Shown here: positions 35,836 to 47,614 of the stretch, in pieces
How positions within the stretch are numbered: position 1 is the first letter of the stretch
How the letters are laid out: each line of letters begins with the position of its first letter
Origin: Siphonodentalium dalli
Lineage: Eukaryota > Mollusca > Scaphopoda > Gadilida > Siphonodentaliidae
Direction: 5' to 3'
NCBI GenBank assembly: GCA_032622095.1
Contig: CP136069.1
Coordinates: forward strand, 52,622,760-52,686,759
DNA length: 64,000 nt
Notes under the pieces: model-generated
The model's database searches: none
Told to the model about the DNA's origin: nothing
What the model saw: the letters and a program-made list of their open reading frames with translations, nothing else
Program-made: the position numbers and the translations under genes

Positions 35836-37228
35836 CCGTACTGACCCGGCTCAAGGCCCATGCCCGTGTTTAAGCCCACCCATATCTTTTGACCAAATTC
35901 CATGCACAGGGGTATATTCGTGTTTAAGCCCACCCCATATTTTGTTAAATTTCAGCGGTGGTAAGTAATTATTTGCTAATGATACTTCCCAAATAAATAA
36001 TTCCAATATATAACGGGAAGAATATTCACAAACGATCGGTGACGGCGAGAATGCCACGAAAAATGGAAAGTTATACTTTGTAGGTAAGTGATAATAATAT
36101 ATAAAATAAAATAAAGTGAATCTTAAAATCTCATTTGTTTATTCAATTATACTTCCTGGGGGAAACCAAACGTCGACAGACATCAAACCCACTCGCTAAC
36201 GGCGTATATCTGAGAACGCGGTAAACATCAATCACTTCAAAGAATCACGTGCGTGCATCGCACACATGTCAACAACAGTACTGTAAAAACATATTCTTTG
36301 TATGTCGGTATGTTCCTACATGTGGCCAAACACAAAAAGAACTCATTCCCTGGTTATGTAAACACACGGTGGGTATAATAATGGGGCAGAAGGGGCACTT
36401 GTCATTCAACAACAACAACAGCACAAGATGCCTTCAAAAAAAGAGATACCGATGTCGTATTGGTACCCGATGGTTAGTATATAATAATCATTATTTAAAA
36501 TTTTTAAACTGCTATTTTTCACGTTTTACGGTATAGACTATAGTCTATAGTATAAACATTAATCTGTGTCAACGGTTTGGGAGCGATGACTCTAAACATT
36601 AAAACACGTGTTTTTTTGTATACGTATTTACAACGTCATTTCGTTAATTAACTAGACTCACTGGCTTTGTTAAATTGGTCACTATTGTATTGTAACATCT
36701 TTGTAGACAACGGACCATGAATAGAGCACTGGGTTCATTGTTATCCTAATCGGATTAAGTCGCTCTCTTATATGTTGCATAATATTTCCCTGTACAATTT
36801 TCTGACATTTTTTAATTATCTGAACATTGATATAAACTATAGATAATAACTATAGATATAGACTATAAATAGTGGATTTACCCAACTGTCTGAAATGGCA
36901 GAAAAATCCGATGACCCATGATGCTTACAAACTGTCATTTATGGGAATTTTGGGCAATAAAACAAGACAACAAGTAATATTTTAATATACACATAAAAAT
37001 GAAACAAATACTTTCTCAAAGTAACTTATACTTAACTTTATTTAATCTGGAAGACGTGTATATTTCACCGAAACTCTGCTGGATCGACTTTATTTTTTCT
37101 TCAGTTTTACTGTCCCGATTTCTTGGGATTTTTGGTTTGCAAAGGGTCATATTCGGGTTTAAGCCCACTTGGATTTTTGAGCTCAAATAAAACAAAGGCC
37201 CCCTGGGCCTAAACGCGGGTCAGTACGG
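35836..37228. mobile_element. TA-flanked inverted-repeat DNA element, ~1.4 kb
   Basis: Left tip CCGTACTGACCCG and right tip CGGGTCAGTACGG are inverted, each bordered by TA. GGCCC/GGGCC follows just inside. GTGTTTAAGCCCACCC occurs twice near the left end and GGGTTTAAGCCCACTT near the right. No transposase frame is recognised. The TA duplication fits Tc1/mariner-like or related groups, but the superfamily is uncertain. Confidence 0.75.
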
Positions 37229-37944
37229 TAACAGCAGACCCACCGTGAACGCCGCCCGTATCTTTAAACTGATTTTTTGTACAATATTACCTCCGTTATT
37301 TGTACTCGCCAATCAATGAACTAGCTGCAGCCATTGCAGGCACTGCCCTAGTAGGATCCGATCCTGTGATTCTCACATGTATGACAAAGCTGACTTGCGT
37401 GACTTCTGGTGTGATGCTTAAGTGCAAGTGACCTTGCTCAGGGGTCTGACCATTGCATGAGATTTAAATAGTGTACCACCCGAAATGGCACATCGTTTGA
37501 AGCGACCAAGCTGCTGTGCTGTGGAAACTCACAATAAACCCCCGGCTGGCTAACAACTCGCCTAACTGTTGTTAGTGATGACAATTAATACAAGCTAACC
37601 ACGGAGGTCCCCATGATCCGTCATGTCCCCCATCGCCATCTTTTCTCCGAAAAGACCAGGAGTCCAGTCCAGCTTTACCTTCTTACAAGATACTGATAGG
37701 TCAGCTGCCAAACCATCCTCTCTCTGATATTGGGACGTACTCTGTCCACCCTGCCTTCTCTCAGACTCTGAGGTTTCCTCTGTTAGACTGATTGTCTGCC
37801 ATGTCCAATTACTCTGGTCCCGTGCCATGATCAGGGACTGCTCATGACTCATATTTAAGTCTCCTCCATTTTTTGGTTGCATAACCTTAATCGATATAGT
37901 GTTATTTCTTAAATAATATGACAATCCTGTATCGCTGTTCACAG

Positions 37945-38104
37945 GTAGCGCTGTTTCACACACGCAAATAAGATTGGTCAACGGACACTCCCCAAGCCAG
38001 GGTCGGGTCGAGATCAACATTAACGGCACCTGGGGCACAGTCTGCGACGATTACTTTGACTCCCATGAGGCATCTGTCGTCTGCTCCATGCTTCAGTTCA
38101 GTAG
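37945..38104 (+). CDS. Exon: SRCR domain 6, N-terminal half
   Basis: Acceptor CGCTGTTCACAG, donor GTGAGT, phase 1 in and phase 2 out. It encodes [27 protein letters not shown] and ASVVCSMLQFSR. C2 and C3 are present, with an NGT sequon directly before WGT. LGF is LQF. Confidence 0.94.
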
Positions 38105-38530
38105 GTGAGTGTGGAATATTTATTTGAGTGGCGTAGTATTATTTATTACATGGTCTGACCCTTATTCCATTCATTGAACCCATTCTATATTAATGATATG
38201 CAACAGTCGTTGCATAACAGGAAATGATGCCAGGTGTACCAAAATGTATTATTGTTGCTCAAACGTGATTCGGAATCGGTGGGACAAGGAAAGAAGAAGA
38301 ATCGTTGTCTGTGACTAAAATTGATAGAGTGTTAAAATTTATTTCATTAAATTTATGCCATTAAATACCTCAAAGAGTCTCATTTATCTAGAGACTATAT
38401 CTTTATGTGGATAATCAACACATATTTACATGAAACGCTATCGCACGCCTTATAGAAGTGGCCATTAGTTTCACATCTCATTTATTGATTTGATTGTGTT
38501 TTATGGAGGTTTTGGATCAAGTGATAAATA

Positions 38531-38650
38531 GAATCTACAACTCATCCCCAGTTTATAGCAAAATTTACAAAACTTGTCCAGTAAATTTGGTCTGGACCTC
38601 ACCAAAGGCTCAACCCAGACCTAATTTACTGGGGAATCATTGTAGATCCT
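38531..38650. mobile_element. Small foldback element
   Basis: GAATCTACAACTCATCCCCA pairs with TGGGGAATCATTGTAGATCC. Inside, CCAGTAAATTTGGTCTGG pairs with CCAGACCTAATTTACTGG. Confidence 0.75.
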
Positions 38651-38783
38651 CTATATACACTGCACTGAATGAGCTTCATCATCTTCTTTATTAGAATGAC
38701 CCACACATTGTCTCTTTAATCTATTTCTCCATGTGGAAGTTTTTAGACATATTTTTGTACATTTACCCACTGTGGGTCCCTTC

Positions 38784-39568
38784 CAAGCCTTGAAATAGTG
38801 TGTCTGTCATTCGCAGAATGAGGTCCCCAGATGGTGAATTTAGTGATGCTATCCCACACAGCAGGCTAGCATCACCAAATTCATCCTCTGGGCACCTCAT
38901 TTTGCTTAGGTCTCATCTTGTGGAAGTATCTATAACCTCAATTAAATTAACATTGTTTTAGTTACTTTTTCCATTCTGGGAAGTTTCTAATTTTCAATAT
39001 CCCCTAATTTTCAGAGGATAAAATGCATAATCGAGGTGACTAATGGGTGAACATCACCAACTTTAGGCCATTTTTGTTTATTTGTGCAAATAGAGACCTT
39101 TTATTATTTAGTGTCTATTTCCATTATTTTGTTACATGTACACAATATATATCTCCAAGCCTTGAAATAGTGTGTCTGTCATTTGCAGAATGATGTCCCC
39201 AGAGGGCGAATTTAGCATTGAGGGCAAGCATCACCAAATTCACCCTCTGGGAACCTCATTCTTCTGAGGCCTAGGATCAGATTGAATTTCCCCAGTTGAA
39301 GTTGGTGATGTTCACCCATTATTTATCTCGGTTATGCATTTTATCTTTTGCAAATTAGGGGATATAGAAACTTAACAGAAGTGAAAAATAAAATGAAAAT
39401 AATGTTAATTTGAGACTATAGATAGTTCCCAGAAGATGAGGCCTAAGTAGAATGAGGTCCCCAGAGGGTGAATTTAGTGATGCTAGCCCACTGTGCAGGG
39501 TAGCATCACTAAATTCATCCTCTGGGGACCTCATTCTGCAAATGACAGACACACTATTTCAAGGCTTG
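38784..39568. mobile_element. Two D-family elements in tandem
   Basis: CAAGCCTTGAAATAGTGTGT begins at 38784 and again at 39156. The first copy breaks off in its unique middle. The second is complete with two GGTCCCCAGAGGG hairpins and ends TTTCAAGGCTTG. Confidence 0.85.
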
Positions 39569-39612
39569 TACATCTCGTATTAGTCCAATAAACACATTTG
39601 ATTTATCAACAG

Positions 39613-39785
39613 GGCTGGTGCTGTTGCCAAGACACATGGTTTCTTTGGTTCCGGGACTGGACCAATATACCTGGATAATCTACGTTGTCGGGGAACGGAA
39701 AATGATATTGTACAGTGCTCAAGCATGGGCATCGGTCACTCCAACTGTCAACACAGCGAGGATGCTGGGGTCATCTGTCAGACTG
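39613..39785 (+). CDS. Exon: SRCR domain 6, C-terminal half
   Basis: Acceptor TTATCAACAG, donor GTGAGT, phase 2 in and phase 1 out. It encodes FFGSGTGPIYLDNLRCRGTE, VQC and SNCQHSEDAGVIC with C5 to C8. IWLD is IYLD. The visible frame starting at 39618 is out of register with the gene. Confidence 0.94.
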
Positions 39786-40479
39786 GTGAGTTCTCATGTC
39801 GCAAGCCGGACGTTTTATTTCAATTTTTGATATTACAACAAAAATTTAAAAAAATAGATTGGCCATCATGTACACACATATTATATTGACATAGGTCATT
39901 AAGTAGATGACAACATTGAAGAAAATGATTAGCTGATCATCATAGTCTGGTGTACTTACTGTAACTCCAGAACAATTGAAAGGCATTAGAGGAAATTTAG
40001 GATCACATTTTATAATGGAGAGGTATCAATTTATAGACAACAATAACAATTGTGAATAGTCAGGGGCATTAGAACATTATAGGTAAGCCCTGTCATATAC
40101 TAGTAGTACAATGTAATTTGTATATCAGATTGATAGAGGGTATATGTAAAACAAAGTTTCCTCTACATTTTCTGACTATTACTAGATAAGGGAAGCTATC
40201 ATGTATTTATGATCCATGCTTAAGATGTGCACAAAAAAATAAAAATGAAGTCCACCCTCCCTTATTGATTCAGAAAAAAAATTGTTTGAGACTCAAATAA
40301 TTTTGTTGTTGGCCTAAGTGGGTTTCCCATAATGACACTTTGTCTGAAAAAAACCCAACTAATGAATATATCATGGGTGAAACTTGTGCCTCTATTCTGA
40401 ATTACATGAGCAGTTAGTAATGTTGCTCTTGCTGTTCTTTGCTCATGGAAAGGACTGCAATCCTATGAATGTATTTCAG
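39786..40479. other. Intron between SRCR domains 6 and 7
   Basis: About 0.7 kb. The part 40180-40320 is an inverted relative of 20160-20300 (TTTGAGACTCAAATAATTTT against its counterpart). Nothing else is recognised. Confidence 0.7.
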
Positions 40480-40627
40480 CCACGGTTCAGATCCGGTTAG
40501 TGGGCGGAACCACGATAAATGATGGACGAGTAGAGATTTATCATAATCATACATGGGGAACAGTCTGTGACGATTACTTTACCAATGCCGCAGCACGAGT
40601 CGTCTGCAAAATGCTTGGACTTCCATA
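40480..40627 (+). CDS. Exon: SRCR domain 7, N-terminal half
   Basis: Acceptor GTATTTCAG, donor GTGAGT, phase 1 in and phase 2 out. It is the shortest first half, with almost no linker before VQIRLVGG. It encodes [19 protein letters not shown] and [12 protein letters not shown] with C2, C3 and an NHT sequon. Confidence 0.94.
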
Positions 40628-40640
40628 GTGAGTACATCCG

Positions 40641-41031
40641 CAAGCCTGAAAATAGTGTGTCTGTCATTTGCTGAAAGAGGTCCCCAGAGGGTGAATTTAT
40701 TAATGGTATCCCCCGGGCTAGTGTCACCAAATTCACCCCCTGGGAACCTCATTTTGCTGCGGCCTCAACTGGTATGATATAAGTTACTTCGATTATGCAA
40801 TTTATATTCCACAAATTACGGGATATAGAAACTTCCCAGAAGGGAAAAAGTAACTAAAACGATGTTAATTTGAGACAATAGCTACTTCCCAGAAGATGAG
40901 GCCTAAGCAGAATGAGGTCCCCAGCACTTGGGTGAATTGGTAATGCTAGCCAGCTCTGCGGGATAGCATCACTAAATATACCCTCTGGAGACCTCATTCT
41001 GCAAATGACAGACACACTATTTCCAGACTTG
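40641..41031. mobile_element. D-family element, long form, 13 nt after an exon
   Basis: It starts CAAGCCTGAAAATAGTGTGT at 40641, just past the donor at 40628, and ends TTCCAGACTTG. It has two hairpins and a shortened unique middle. Confidence 0.85.
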
Positions 41032-41180
41032 TACATCATAAGGTATGCAGTAAGAATGAGATATACGATTTGTGTCACGATATGATACATTTAGAATACA
41101 TGCATAGTGTTTCTAAACAAGGAATTTAAGCCACTCGTGTGATTGTCGATTTACCCCACGAGCTTTAGGGAGTTCCTTAA

Positions 41181-41605
41181 CCCTTTACCCAACAAACCGG
41201 CCAAAACCGGCCAAATAAAGCTTCAACAGCCTAAAATATCTTCGGTCTGTCTCAATAGAACCATACAAATATGGATATCATTGGAACCGGCTCCTTGACC
41301 ACATTGTGATAGTTACAGTTATGCCCTGTGCCAATGCATTCTCTTATATATGCGAGTCGACCATAGGTCGCCTCGCATATATAAGAGAATGCATTGGCCT
41401 AAAAATAGGTCGCCTCGCATATATAAGAGAATGCATTGGCCTAAAAAAAAACTTTTTTTTACCAATTTTTCTTACATTCTTTAACAATTTTATAATTTTT
41501 AATGTGTTAAGCCAATGCATTCTCTTATATATGCGAGGCGACCTATGGTCGACTCGCATATGTAAGAGAATGCATTGGCACAGGGCCCTTCTGTTGGGTA
41601 AAGGG
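41181..41605. mobile_element. TTAA-family A MITE with a duplicated hairpin arm
   Basis: TTAA-flanked, same orientation as the 33255 copy. It is 34 bp longer because the segment TAGGTCGCCTCGCATATATA through CATTGGCCTAAAAA is repeated near 41395-41450. Confidence 0.9.
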
Positions 41606-41609
41606 TTAA

Positions 41610-41867
41610 CTCTTTGACTGGACAGCTTCCTGAAATTTTGCGAAAACCCTGTTGCTAATGCATTATCTTATAAATGCGATTCTCCCCATAGGAAGCTTTG
41701 CATATATAAAAGAATGCATTGGCCTAATAATATTTACCTTGAACTTGTAAGACAGCACATTCACTTATATATGCGAGGCTCCCTATGGGATACTCACATA
41801 TATAAGAGAATGCACTGGCACAGGATATCTTTAATGCTGCGCCAGCACAGCTCCCATCATGACCGGG
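41610..41867. mobile_element. TTAA-family C MITE abutting family A
   Basis: It shares the TTAA at 41606-41609 with the preceding element and has its own right TTAA at 41868. Ends are diverged (CTCTTTGACTGGACAGCTTC and AGCTCCCATCATGACCGGG). Core hairpins are decayed. Confidence 0.82.
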
Positions 41868-41933
41868 TTAATGACAAACTGTCTACAATTGCTGGCAATG
41901 GCATTTCAGCAGTGACCCATTACTGGGCTTACA

Positions 41934-42038
41934 GAGAGCTTTCCGATGAATGGCAGCAAGCCATATTTCCGACTAAATTCTTAAAAAATTCCCATAATTC
42001 TGCTGTGGTTAAAGGGTCATATACTTTGGGCATTACTG
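41934..42038. mobile_element. Tc1/mariner-like MITE E, right half
   Basis: GAGCTTTCCGATGAATGGCA through CTGCTGTGGTTAAAGG to GGCATTACTG before TA. The left half is gone, replaced by unrelated DNA. Confidence 0.8.
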
Positions 42039-42111
42039 TAACTAATTTAGGTTAGATGCAGTTTCAGACTGAAAAATACATTTGATTCAAACAAAATCTT
42101 GATATTTTCAG

Positions 42112-42284
42112 CCAGAGTGCCATCGCCCGATCACATGCACCATATGGAGCAGGAAGCGGTCAGATTTGGCTCGACAATGTTCGCTGTACTGGCCGAGAGT
42201 CATCCATCATCCAGTGTACTCATAATACCTGGGGCTCTAATAATTGTCATCATCAGGAAGATGTTGGCGTTATCTGCTCTGCAT
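42112..42284 (+). CDS. Exon: SRCR domain 7, C-terminal half
   Basis: Acceptor TTGATATTTTCAG, donor GTGAGT, phase 2 in and phase 1 out. It encodes PYGAGSGQIWLDNVRCTGRE, IQC and NNCHHQEDVGVIC with C5 to C8. Confidence 0.94.
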
Positions 42285-42573
42285 GTGAGTCTTGAATTGA
42301 ATTGAGTCCTGAGTGAGCTCTATATACCTTATTCGTATTTAAATTCGTGCAGTACTATTTTTCGCGCTGTGATGGGTGCGTGACTTTAGTCCTTAGCGAA
42401 AAATAGCACGACACAAAGAGAAGCGACTTTTTTTTAAGTCTACAGCTGATTTAATGGTGGTTGACATTACTTATTCCTTTCATGATGGAGCTGTGCTGGT
42501 GCAGCATTATAGATCCTGTGCCAGTGCATTCTCCTGCTGCCCTCGAATATATATCAGGAAGTTCAGTCATTAA

Positions 42574-43012
42574 CCCTTTCATGACGGGAGCTGCTCTGTG
42601 CTGCCATAGATTGCCTCGCATATATAAGAGAATGCTTTGACCTAACAATTTTTTATCATTTTTTCTTACATTCTATAACAATTTTTATAATTTTATATTA
42701 TATCCTTTAACAGTTTTTTTTCATTTTTATCAATTTTTCTTACATTCTTTTAAAATTTTATCATTTTTTTTTATCATTTTCTTTTTACATTCTTCAACAA
42801 TTTTATCGTTTTTTGTCATTATATCTTACATTCTTTAACAATTTTTTTTAATTTTAATTTTTTAACAATTATAAAAAAATTATATAAAATTTGTTAGGCC
42901 AATGCATTCTCTTATATATGCGAGGCGATTTATGGTCCACTCGCATATATAAATGAATGCATTGACACAGGGTTTTCACAAAAAAATTCAGGAAGCTCCC
43001 ATCATGAAATGG
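42574..43012. mobile_element. TTAA-family C MITE, expanded copy
   Basis: TTAA on both sides, with ends CCCTTTCATGACGGGAGCT and AGCTCCCATCATGAAATGG. The AT-rich middle is expanded by several TTTTTCTTACATTCTTTAAC units. A partial second copy lies just upstream (42474-42570). Confidence 0.85.
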
Positions 43013-43975
43013 TTAAAGGGTTATATGACTTCGATTTCACAGCAGTTATGCCTATAACCATATTGAAACAACATAATTGTTATTTGACCAAGTGTAGTAG
43101 AATTATCTTTACTTTCACAAATATTAAACAATTAACAGTTGCCTCCTCGAGTCATAAACTCATTTTCATTATAAATACGATGTTGCATTGTTCATAGAGC
43201 ACATTTTGTGTATTTTGCACTAATCCATGGCTCAAATTCATTCATTTGTTGAATATATTCATTTGATTATAAAAGGAGATGGTCCCATAAATGGCCAGAT
43301 TTAGTGTACAGTCCCACCTTTAATATGTTTTCTATCGGTTAACAAGTCTACATAAGGATTTGGCTGAATTATTCTGCATTCTTTTCAATTCCAAAGATTA
43401 GCAAATATCCCTAACCTTTATGGTGCCCAGACCAGCACTGCAGACCGTTGTCGCTTAGAAATATTTAAAATGGACTTAGTGTAAAATGCGTCCATAACAA
43501 ACATTATGCTGTGGATGTCTTTATTATTGGATTTTGTGTCCTTTGGCATGGTGATAGCACAGGTTAGTGGAAAGGATCGGCCTACCCACAATACTATAGT
43601 TTTCATCCATTAATATTTACCAGAGTTACAGCCCTTTTTTGACTTGGAAATTTGTGAATTGAGGATTCGTGAGGTATATAGTAGAGTCCTTCGTCTGTCC
43701 GTCCTTCATAGTGCAGGTTTTGTTTGCACTTTTTTCCAGAGTTATCACCCTTTGCCAGAGTTATGACCCTGAATTAAACTGAGAGAAATGTCCTACTATT
43801 ACTTCATTTTCTCCCTTAAAGGATTACTCCGGTATAGAGTGCTAATAGTTAGATGCCGTTGACTTCAGATTTCAGATGACTTAAAGGGTCAAATATGAGC
43901 AATATAGAGCGTTCATTATCAGCTTAAAAGATATGTAGGCAAATTGGTAGAGATGGGTCACCACTCACCTCAGTC

Positions 43976-44893
43976 TAGTCCAAGTCTTCTCGTACTAAAA
44001 CCAGCTATGGCGAGATGCTGGATTTTAGTCCGAGTTCGCCTCCATAGGCTTCTTATAACATGAGTTAAGCGTTAGTGACCCACTCAAATAAAACCACAAT
44101 TATATGAAATAAAATATCACAATTGCGACAATAAACGGATTTTTTCCGCAGAAGACATGATATTTGATCTGAAACCCACATCAGTTGTGAATTGAAAGCG
44201 GTAATTTAATGTGAAAAGAGACATTTACTGCAGTGTTGACATATTTTTAAAACTATGCAAACTCAGTTGACCTCGCGAACTGTGTTCAGCATTTTCCGGT
44301 GAAAATATTCTGTAGATTTTCGACTAACCACGCACATGATGATGAATTCTCCATTTTAATCGTAATTATGTGTGTCAATAAATAAATAAATAAATAGATT
44401 AAGTAAACATTGAAGATATAAATGTAATACATTAAATAAGTTACGGGAATTACAACCCTCTCACAGTTTAAAACAGTGTAAACACAACATGCATTAGAAT
44501 AAATATGGGGGCTGCCATATTGTTTGTATCGAAATTCGTCTCGGCCAATACAAACTCCGGACTATGCCGAAGTTCTTCGGAACACTTCGGCTTTCAGTTA
44601 AAACGTAAACAAAGCGATTTTAGTGGCAATCAACCAGAATATTCTATGTGTAATTAACATGAAAGTTAGATTATTATACACCATTATGACCATAAGATGT
44701 CACTCTTTCCGATGTATATAGCATCATGTATTGATTTGTGAGATAAATCAAGTAAAATATACCACAAATTCCCGCCACAAACCCTGGGCGTAACTTGTGT
44801 TATAAGAAGCCTATGGAGGCGAACTCAGACTAAAATCCAGCATCTCGCCATCCCGATATCTTAGCTGGTTTTAGTACGAGAAGACTTGGACTA
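43976..44893. mobile_element. MULE-like non-autonomous DNA transposon
   Basis: Perfect 9-bp flanking duplication ACCTCAGTC (43967-43975 and 44894-44902). Long inverted repeats of about 100 bp begin TAGTCCAAGTCTTCTCGTAC and end in the complement, including CGCCTCCATAGGCTTCTTAT. A 9-bp duplication plus long terminal repeats is typical of Mutator-like elements. 918 bp, no transposase frame. Confidence 0.88.
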
Positions 44894-45224
44894 ACCTCAG
44901 TCCAGAAATGTCAGGAAATTGGTGGTAAAAGAACCATTGTGTGACAGGAAGAGTAGGAGTCCGAGGTTACATGTATGTTGCGTCGTGTTTATACATGCTA
45001 GGTCCCGATGACATAAACACTCTTTATTTTATATAAACATGATGCAATATAGCCAATATTGAGCATACAGTCAGGGGCATAATTGGCCCACACTTTGAGT
45101 TGCCCTTAATTGTCATGAATTGTGTTGGTGGAGGGGTATCAGCTGTTGGATTAGGCATTTTTCAGGGATGAAGCCCTCCCATTTGATGGGATCATCCTTA
45201 ATTATCACCCCCACTGATTTGGAT

Positions 45225-45700
45225 TATCTCCACCACTGATTGACGAATCTTAATGAAATTTGGTATGGATGTTCACTACTATGAGGGCATTCAATGGACT
45301 TGAATGGAGTATTAAATCTTCTTTTTTTAATTTTTCGTTCCATAGTTATTCATCTTTGTTTATCTGGACATGTTTTTTTTGTCCATCCAAGCCGATTTCT
45401 CCACCACCGGTTGACGATTCTCAATGAAATTTGTATGGATGTTCACTACTATGAGGGCTATCAATTGGGAATTCAATCGTTGTTTTCTGGTTTTCCGTTC
45501 TAGAGTTATTCATCTTTGTTTATTTGGAAGTGTTTGTTTGTTTTTGTCCATATCTCCACCACCGGTTGACGGATATCAATGAAATTTTGTATAGATGTTC
45601 ACTACTATGAACCCGATCAATTGAGTGTTAAATTGTTTTGTTCATATTTATCATTCTAGTTATTTATCCTTGTTTATATGAAAATGTTGGGGTTTTTTCC
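45225..45700. repeat. Three-copy ~155-171-bp tandem repeat
   Basis: CCACCAC(T/C)G(A/G)TTGACG starts at 45230, 45401 and 45556, each followed by CAATGAAATTTG(G)TATG-like bases and GTTCACTACTATGA. It resembles the AATTTGGTATGTGAG arrays in plan but with its own sequence. Confidence 0.82.
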
Positions 45701-45877
45701 ACGTTCGAGCAGATATCCGACCCATACTTTGTCCATTCAAATTTGCCACCATGGGTGTATGACAGCCACCTGTGCAACCTCTTGCTTAGATTCTACCTCA
45801 GAAATTAACAAGTCTATATTTTATGTCAAATTTGGTATTTATAATATTTTTCAGTGGAACATTGCTAATTGTATCAA

Positions 45878-46130
45878 CCTTTTCATGACTGGAGCTTCCT
45901 GAAATTTTGTGAAAGCCCTGTGCCAATGCATTATCTTATATATGCAAGTCTCCTATAGGGATCCTCACATATATCAGAGAATACATTGGCCTAACAATAT
46001 ATACCTTGTACGCCAGTGCACTCTCTTATATATGTGAGGCTCACTATGGGAGACTCGCATATATAAGAAAATGCACTCCATGGCATAGGATATTTAATGC
46101 TGCACCAGCACAGCTCCCATTATGAAAGAG
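45878..46130. mobile_element. TTAA-family C MITE
   Basis: Right TTAA present, left decayed to TCAA. Ends CTTTTCATGACTGGAGCTTC and AGCTCCCATTATGAAAGAG, with two core hairpins. Confidence 0.83.
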
Positions 46131-46898
46131 TTAATGGTGTCCCGTAGTGTCTAGTGTTGAAGGTACAGTTGGCCGCGTACAGGAACAATAAACAATAAAG
46201 AGTCCAGAAGATTCAATAACCTTTATATTCTTAGTAAGTCTCTGTCGATAAGCACAGCATATAGGTAGATGAACAGAGGAGTTGGTGGATCGGAGGTCAA
46301 AGCGGAGTGTCTCTGTATTTCTCGACACTAGTAGTTATTCCAACGTATGGTGTATCATGCGTCCAATTAAGGTCTGAGATACCATGATACCCTTGTCTAT
46401 GACGTGTATCATGGTATTGTTTACTATAGAATGATACTGGTTTGATCCTCCCTTACTTATACAATGGTTGCTACCAGTCATAACCAATTAGGTATATGAT
46501 CTTGTTAATTATGTGTGTACGCTCGTATTCATCGTATATTATATCTCCCATGTATTGTGCTTATCTATACAATTAACCCTAGCAGTTACAATCACTGGGG
46601 AAAGGAAGTTTATCCTAGATCCGGGAACACATATAATAATAAATATACTATCTTATGTATTATTATATGATCATAAATTTCTTTCCCAATTCCTATGTTA
46701 AAACGTAACAAAAAAATTGAGATATCTAACGATGTTCACCTCATTAATCAAACAAGAGGTTAATAACAGTTCTGAGTGACGTCAGATACTTCAGGGGTTA
46801 ACATAATTTATTATCAGACCTGAAAATAGATAGAATTTTCCCAGCGACATTCAACGTCACATCGTCTTGTCCAATCAAAGTGCGTTTCATATAATAAA

Positions 46899-47043
46899 AC
46901 AGTTGTCGCATTGTTTCTTGATTGACACAAGGAATTGTCAGCCTTTGAAAGTCAATATTCACATCGGCATATGGCCTTGGTGAATATTGACTTCCTCGGG
47001 TTGACAATTCCTCATGTCAACCTCGAAACAATGCGATAACTGT
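46899..47043. mobile_element. Foldback element, ~145 bp
   Basis: ACAGTTGTCGCATTGTTTC and GGAATTGTCAGCCTTTGAAA-like arms pair with GTCAACCTCGAAACAATGCG and the bases before it. The centre is GGCATATGGCC. Confidence 0.75.
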
Positions 47044-47118
47044 ATACTATCGGACAAATGGTAAATTAGATTTTGTATGTTGTTGTAACTGGAAATCTGT
47101 TTCCCTGAATGATTGCAG

Positions 47119-47320
47119 CGACAACTGTTAATCCTACCCTGCATACTTCACCATCAACACCATTGGCACCACAGAATATTTATGTGCGACTCATAGGAGG
47201 TACTCAAGCTAGCAATGGGCGTGTTGAGATCTATGGTAATGGACACTGGGGCACCGTCTGTGATGACTATTGGACACATAATGACGCTAATGTTGTGTGT
47301 GGCATGCTCGGATTTTCAAG
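47119..47320 (+). CDS. Exon: Ser/Thr/Pro linker plus SRCR domain 8, N-terminal half
   Basis: Acceptor GAATGATTGCAG, donor GTCAGT, phase 1 in and phase 2 out. It is the longest SRCR exon because it starts with a linker [19 protein letters not shown], rich in Thr, Ser and Pro and a plausible O-glycosylation spacer. Then come [27 protein letters not shown] and [12 protein letters not shown] with C2 and C3. Confidence 0.93.
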
Positions 47321-47355
47321 GTCAGTTTTAAAGTGTCAGATATATAAGCGTTTAA

Positions 47356-47614
47356 CCCTTTTATGATGGGAGCTGTACTGTGCAGCATTAAATATCATGT
47401 GCCAGTGCATTCTCTTAAATATGCGAGTCTCCCATAGGGAGACTCGCATATATAAGAGAATGCACTGGATTAAAAAGGTCAAGGTATATCTTTTTAGGTC
47501 CATGTATTCTCTTATATATTTGAGGCACCCTATGAGAGACTCGCATATATAAGAGAATGCATTTTTAATACAGGGTTTTCGCAAAAATTTCAGGGAGCTC
47601 CATTCATGGAAAGG
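47356..47614. mobile_element. TTAA-family C MITE
   Basis: TTAA on both sides, with ends CCCTTTTATGATGGGAGCTG and GGGAGCTCCATTCATGGAAAGG and two core hairpins. It starts 31 nt after the exon. Confidence 0.88.

Larger units (their letters stand above)
33009..37944. other. Intron between SRCR domains 5 and 6
   Basis: It holds an inverted copy of the 391-bp TTAA element (33255-33645) and a two-copy repeat (34190-34370 and 35140-35320). It also holds a ~1.4-kb TA-flanked inverted-repeat element (35836-37228) with internal GTTTAAGCCCAC repeats. Between 37240 and 37940 I see only unassigned sequence. A 147-codon minus-strand frame (37595-38038) overlaps a real + exon and is a shadow. Confidence 0.65.
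38105..39612. other. Intron inside SRCR domain 6
   Basis: It holds a small foldback (38531-38650) related to 16601-16683, a truncated D-family element (38784-39065) and a complete long D-family element (39156-39568), which ends 44 nt before the exon. A TTATTCCATTCATTGAACCC stretch at about 38161 matches 16564, so the relationship with the earlier intron extends beyond the foldback. Confidence 0.75.
40628..42111. other. Intron inside SRCR domain 7
   Basis: Almost entirely transposon: a D-family element (40641-41031), a TTAA-family A element (41181-41605), a TTAA-family C element sharing its TTAA (41610-41867) and half a Tc1/mariner-like MITE (41934-42038). Confidence 0.8.
42285..47118. other. 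Intron between SRCR domains 7 and 8
   Basis: It holds a partial and a long TTAA-family C element (about 42474-42570 and 42574-43012), the latter expanded by poly-T-rich TTTTTCTTACATTCTTTAAC repeats. Then follow a MULE-like element (43976-44893), a three-unit tandem repeat (45225-45700), another family C element (45878-46130) and a foldback (46899-47043) that ends 75 nt before the exon. Between 43020 and 43960, and between 46140 and 46890, no known feature was seen. Confidence 0.7.

Noticed and set aside
37595-38038. Minus-strand open frame of 147 codons
   Set aside because: It overlaps the real + exon 37945-38104 and has no domain. It is a shadow frame.
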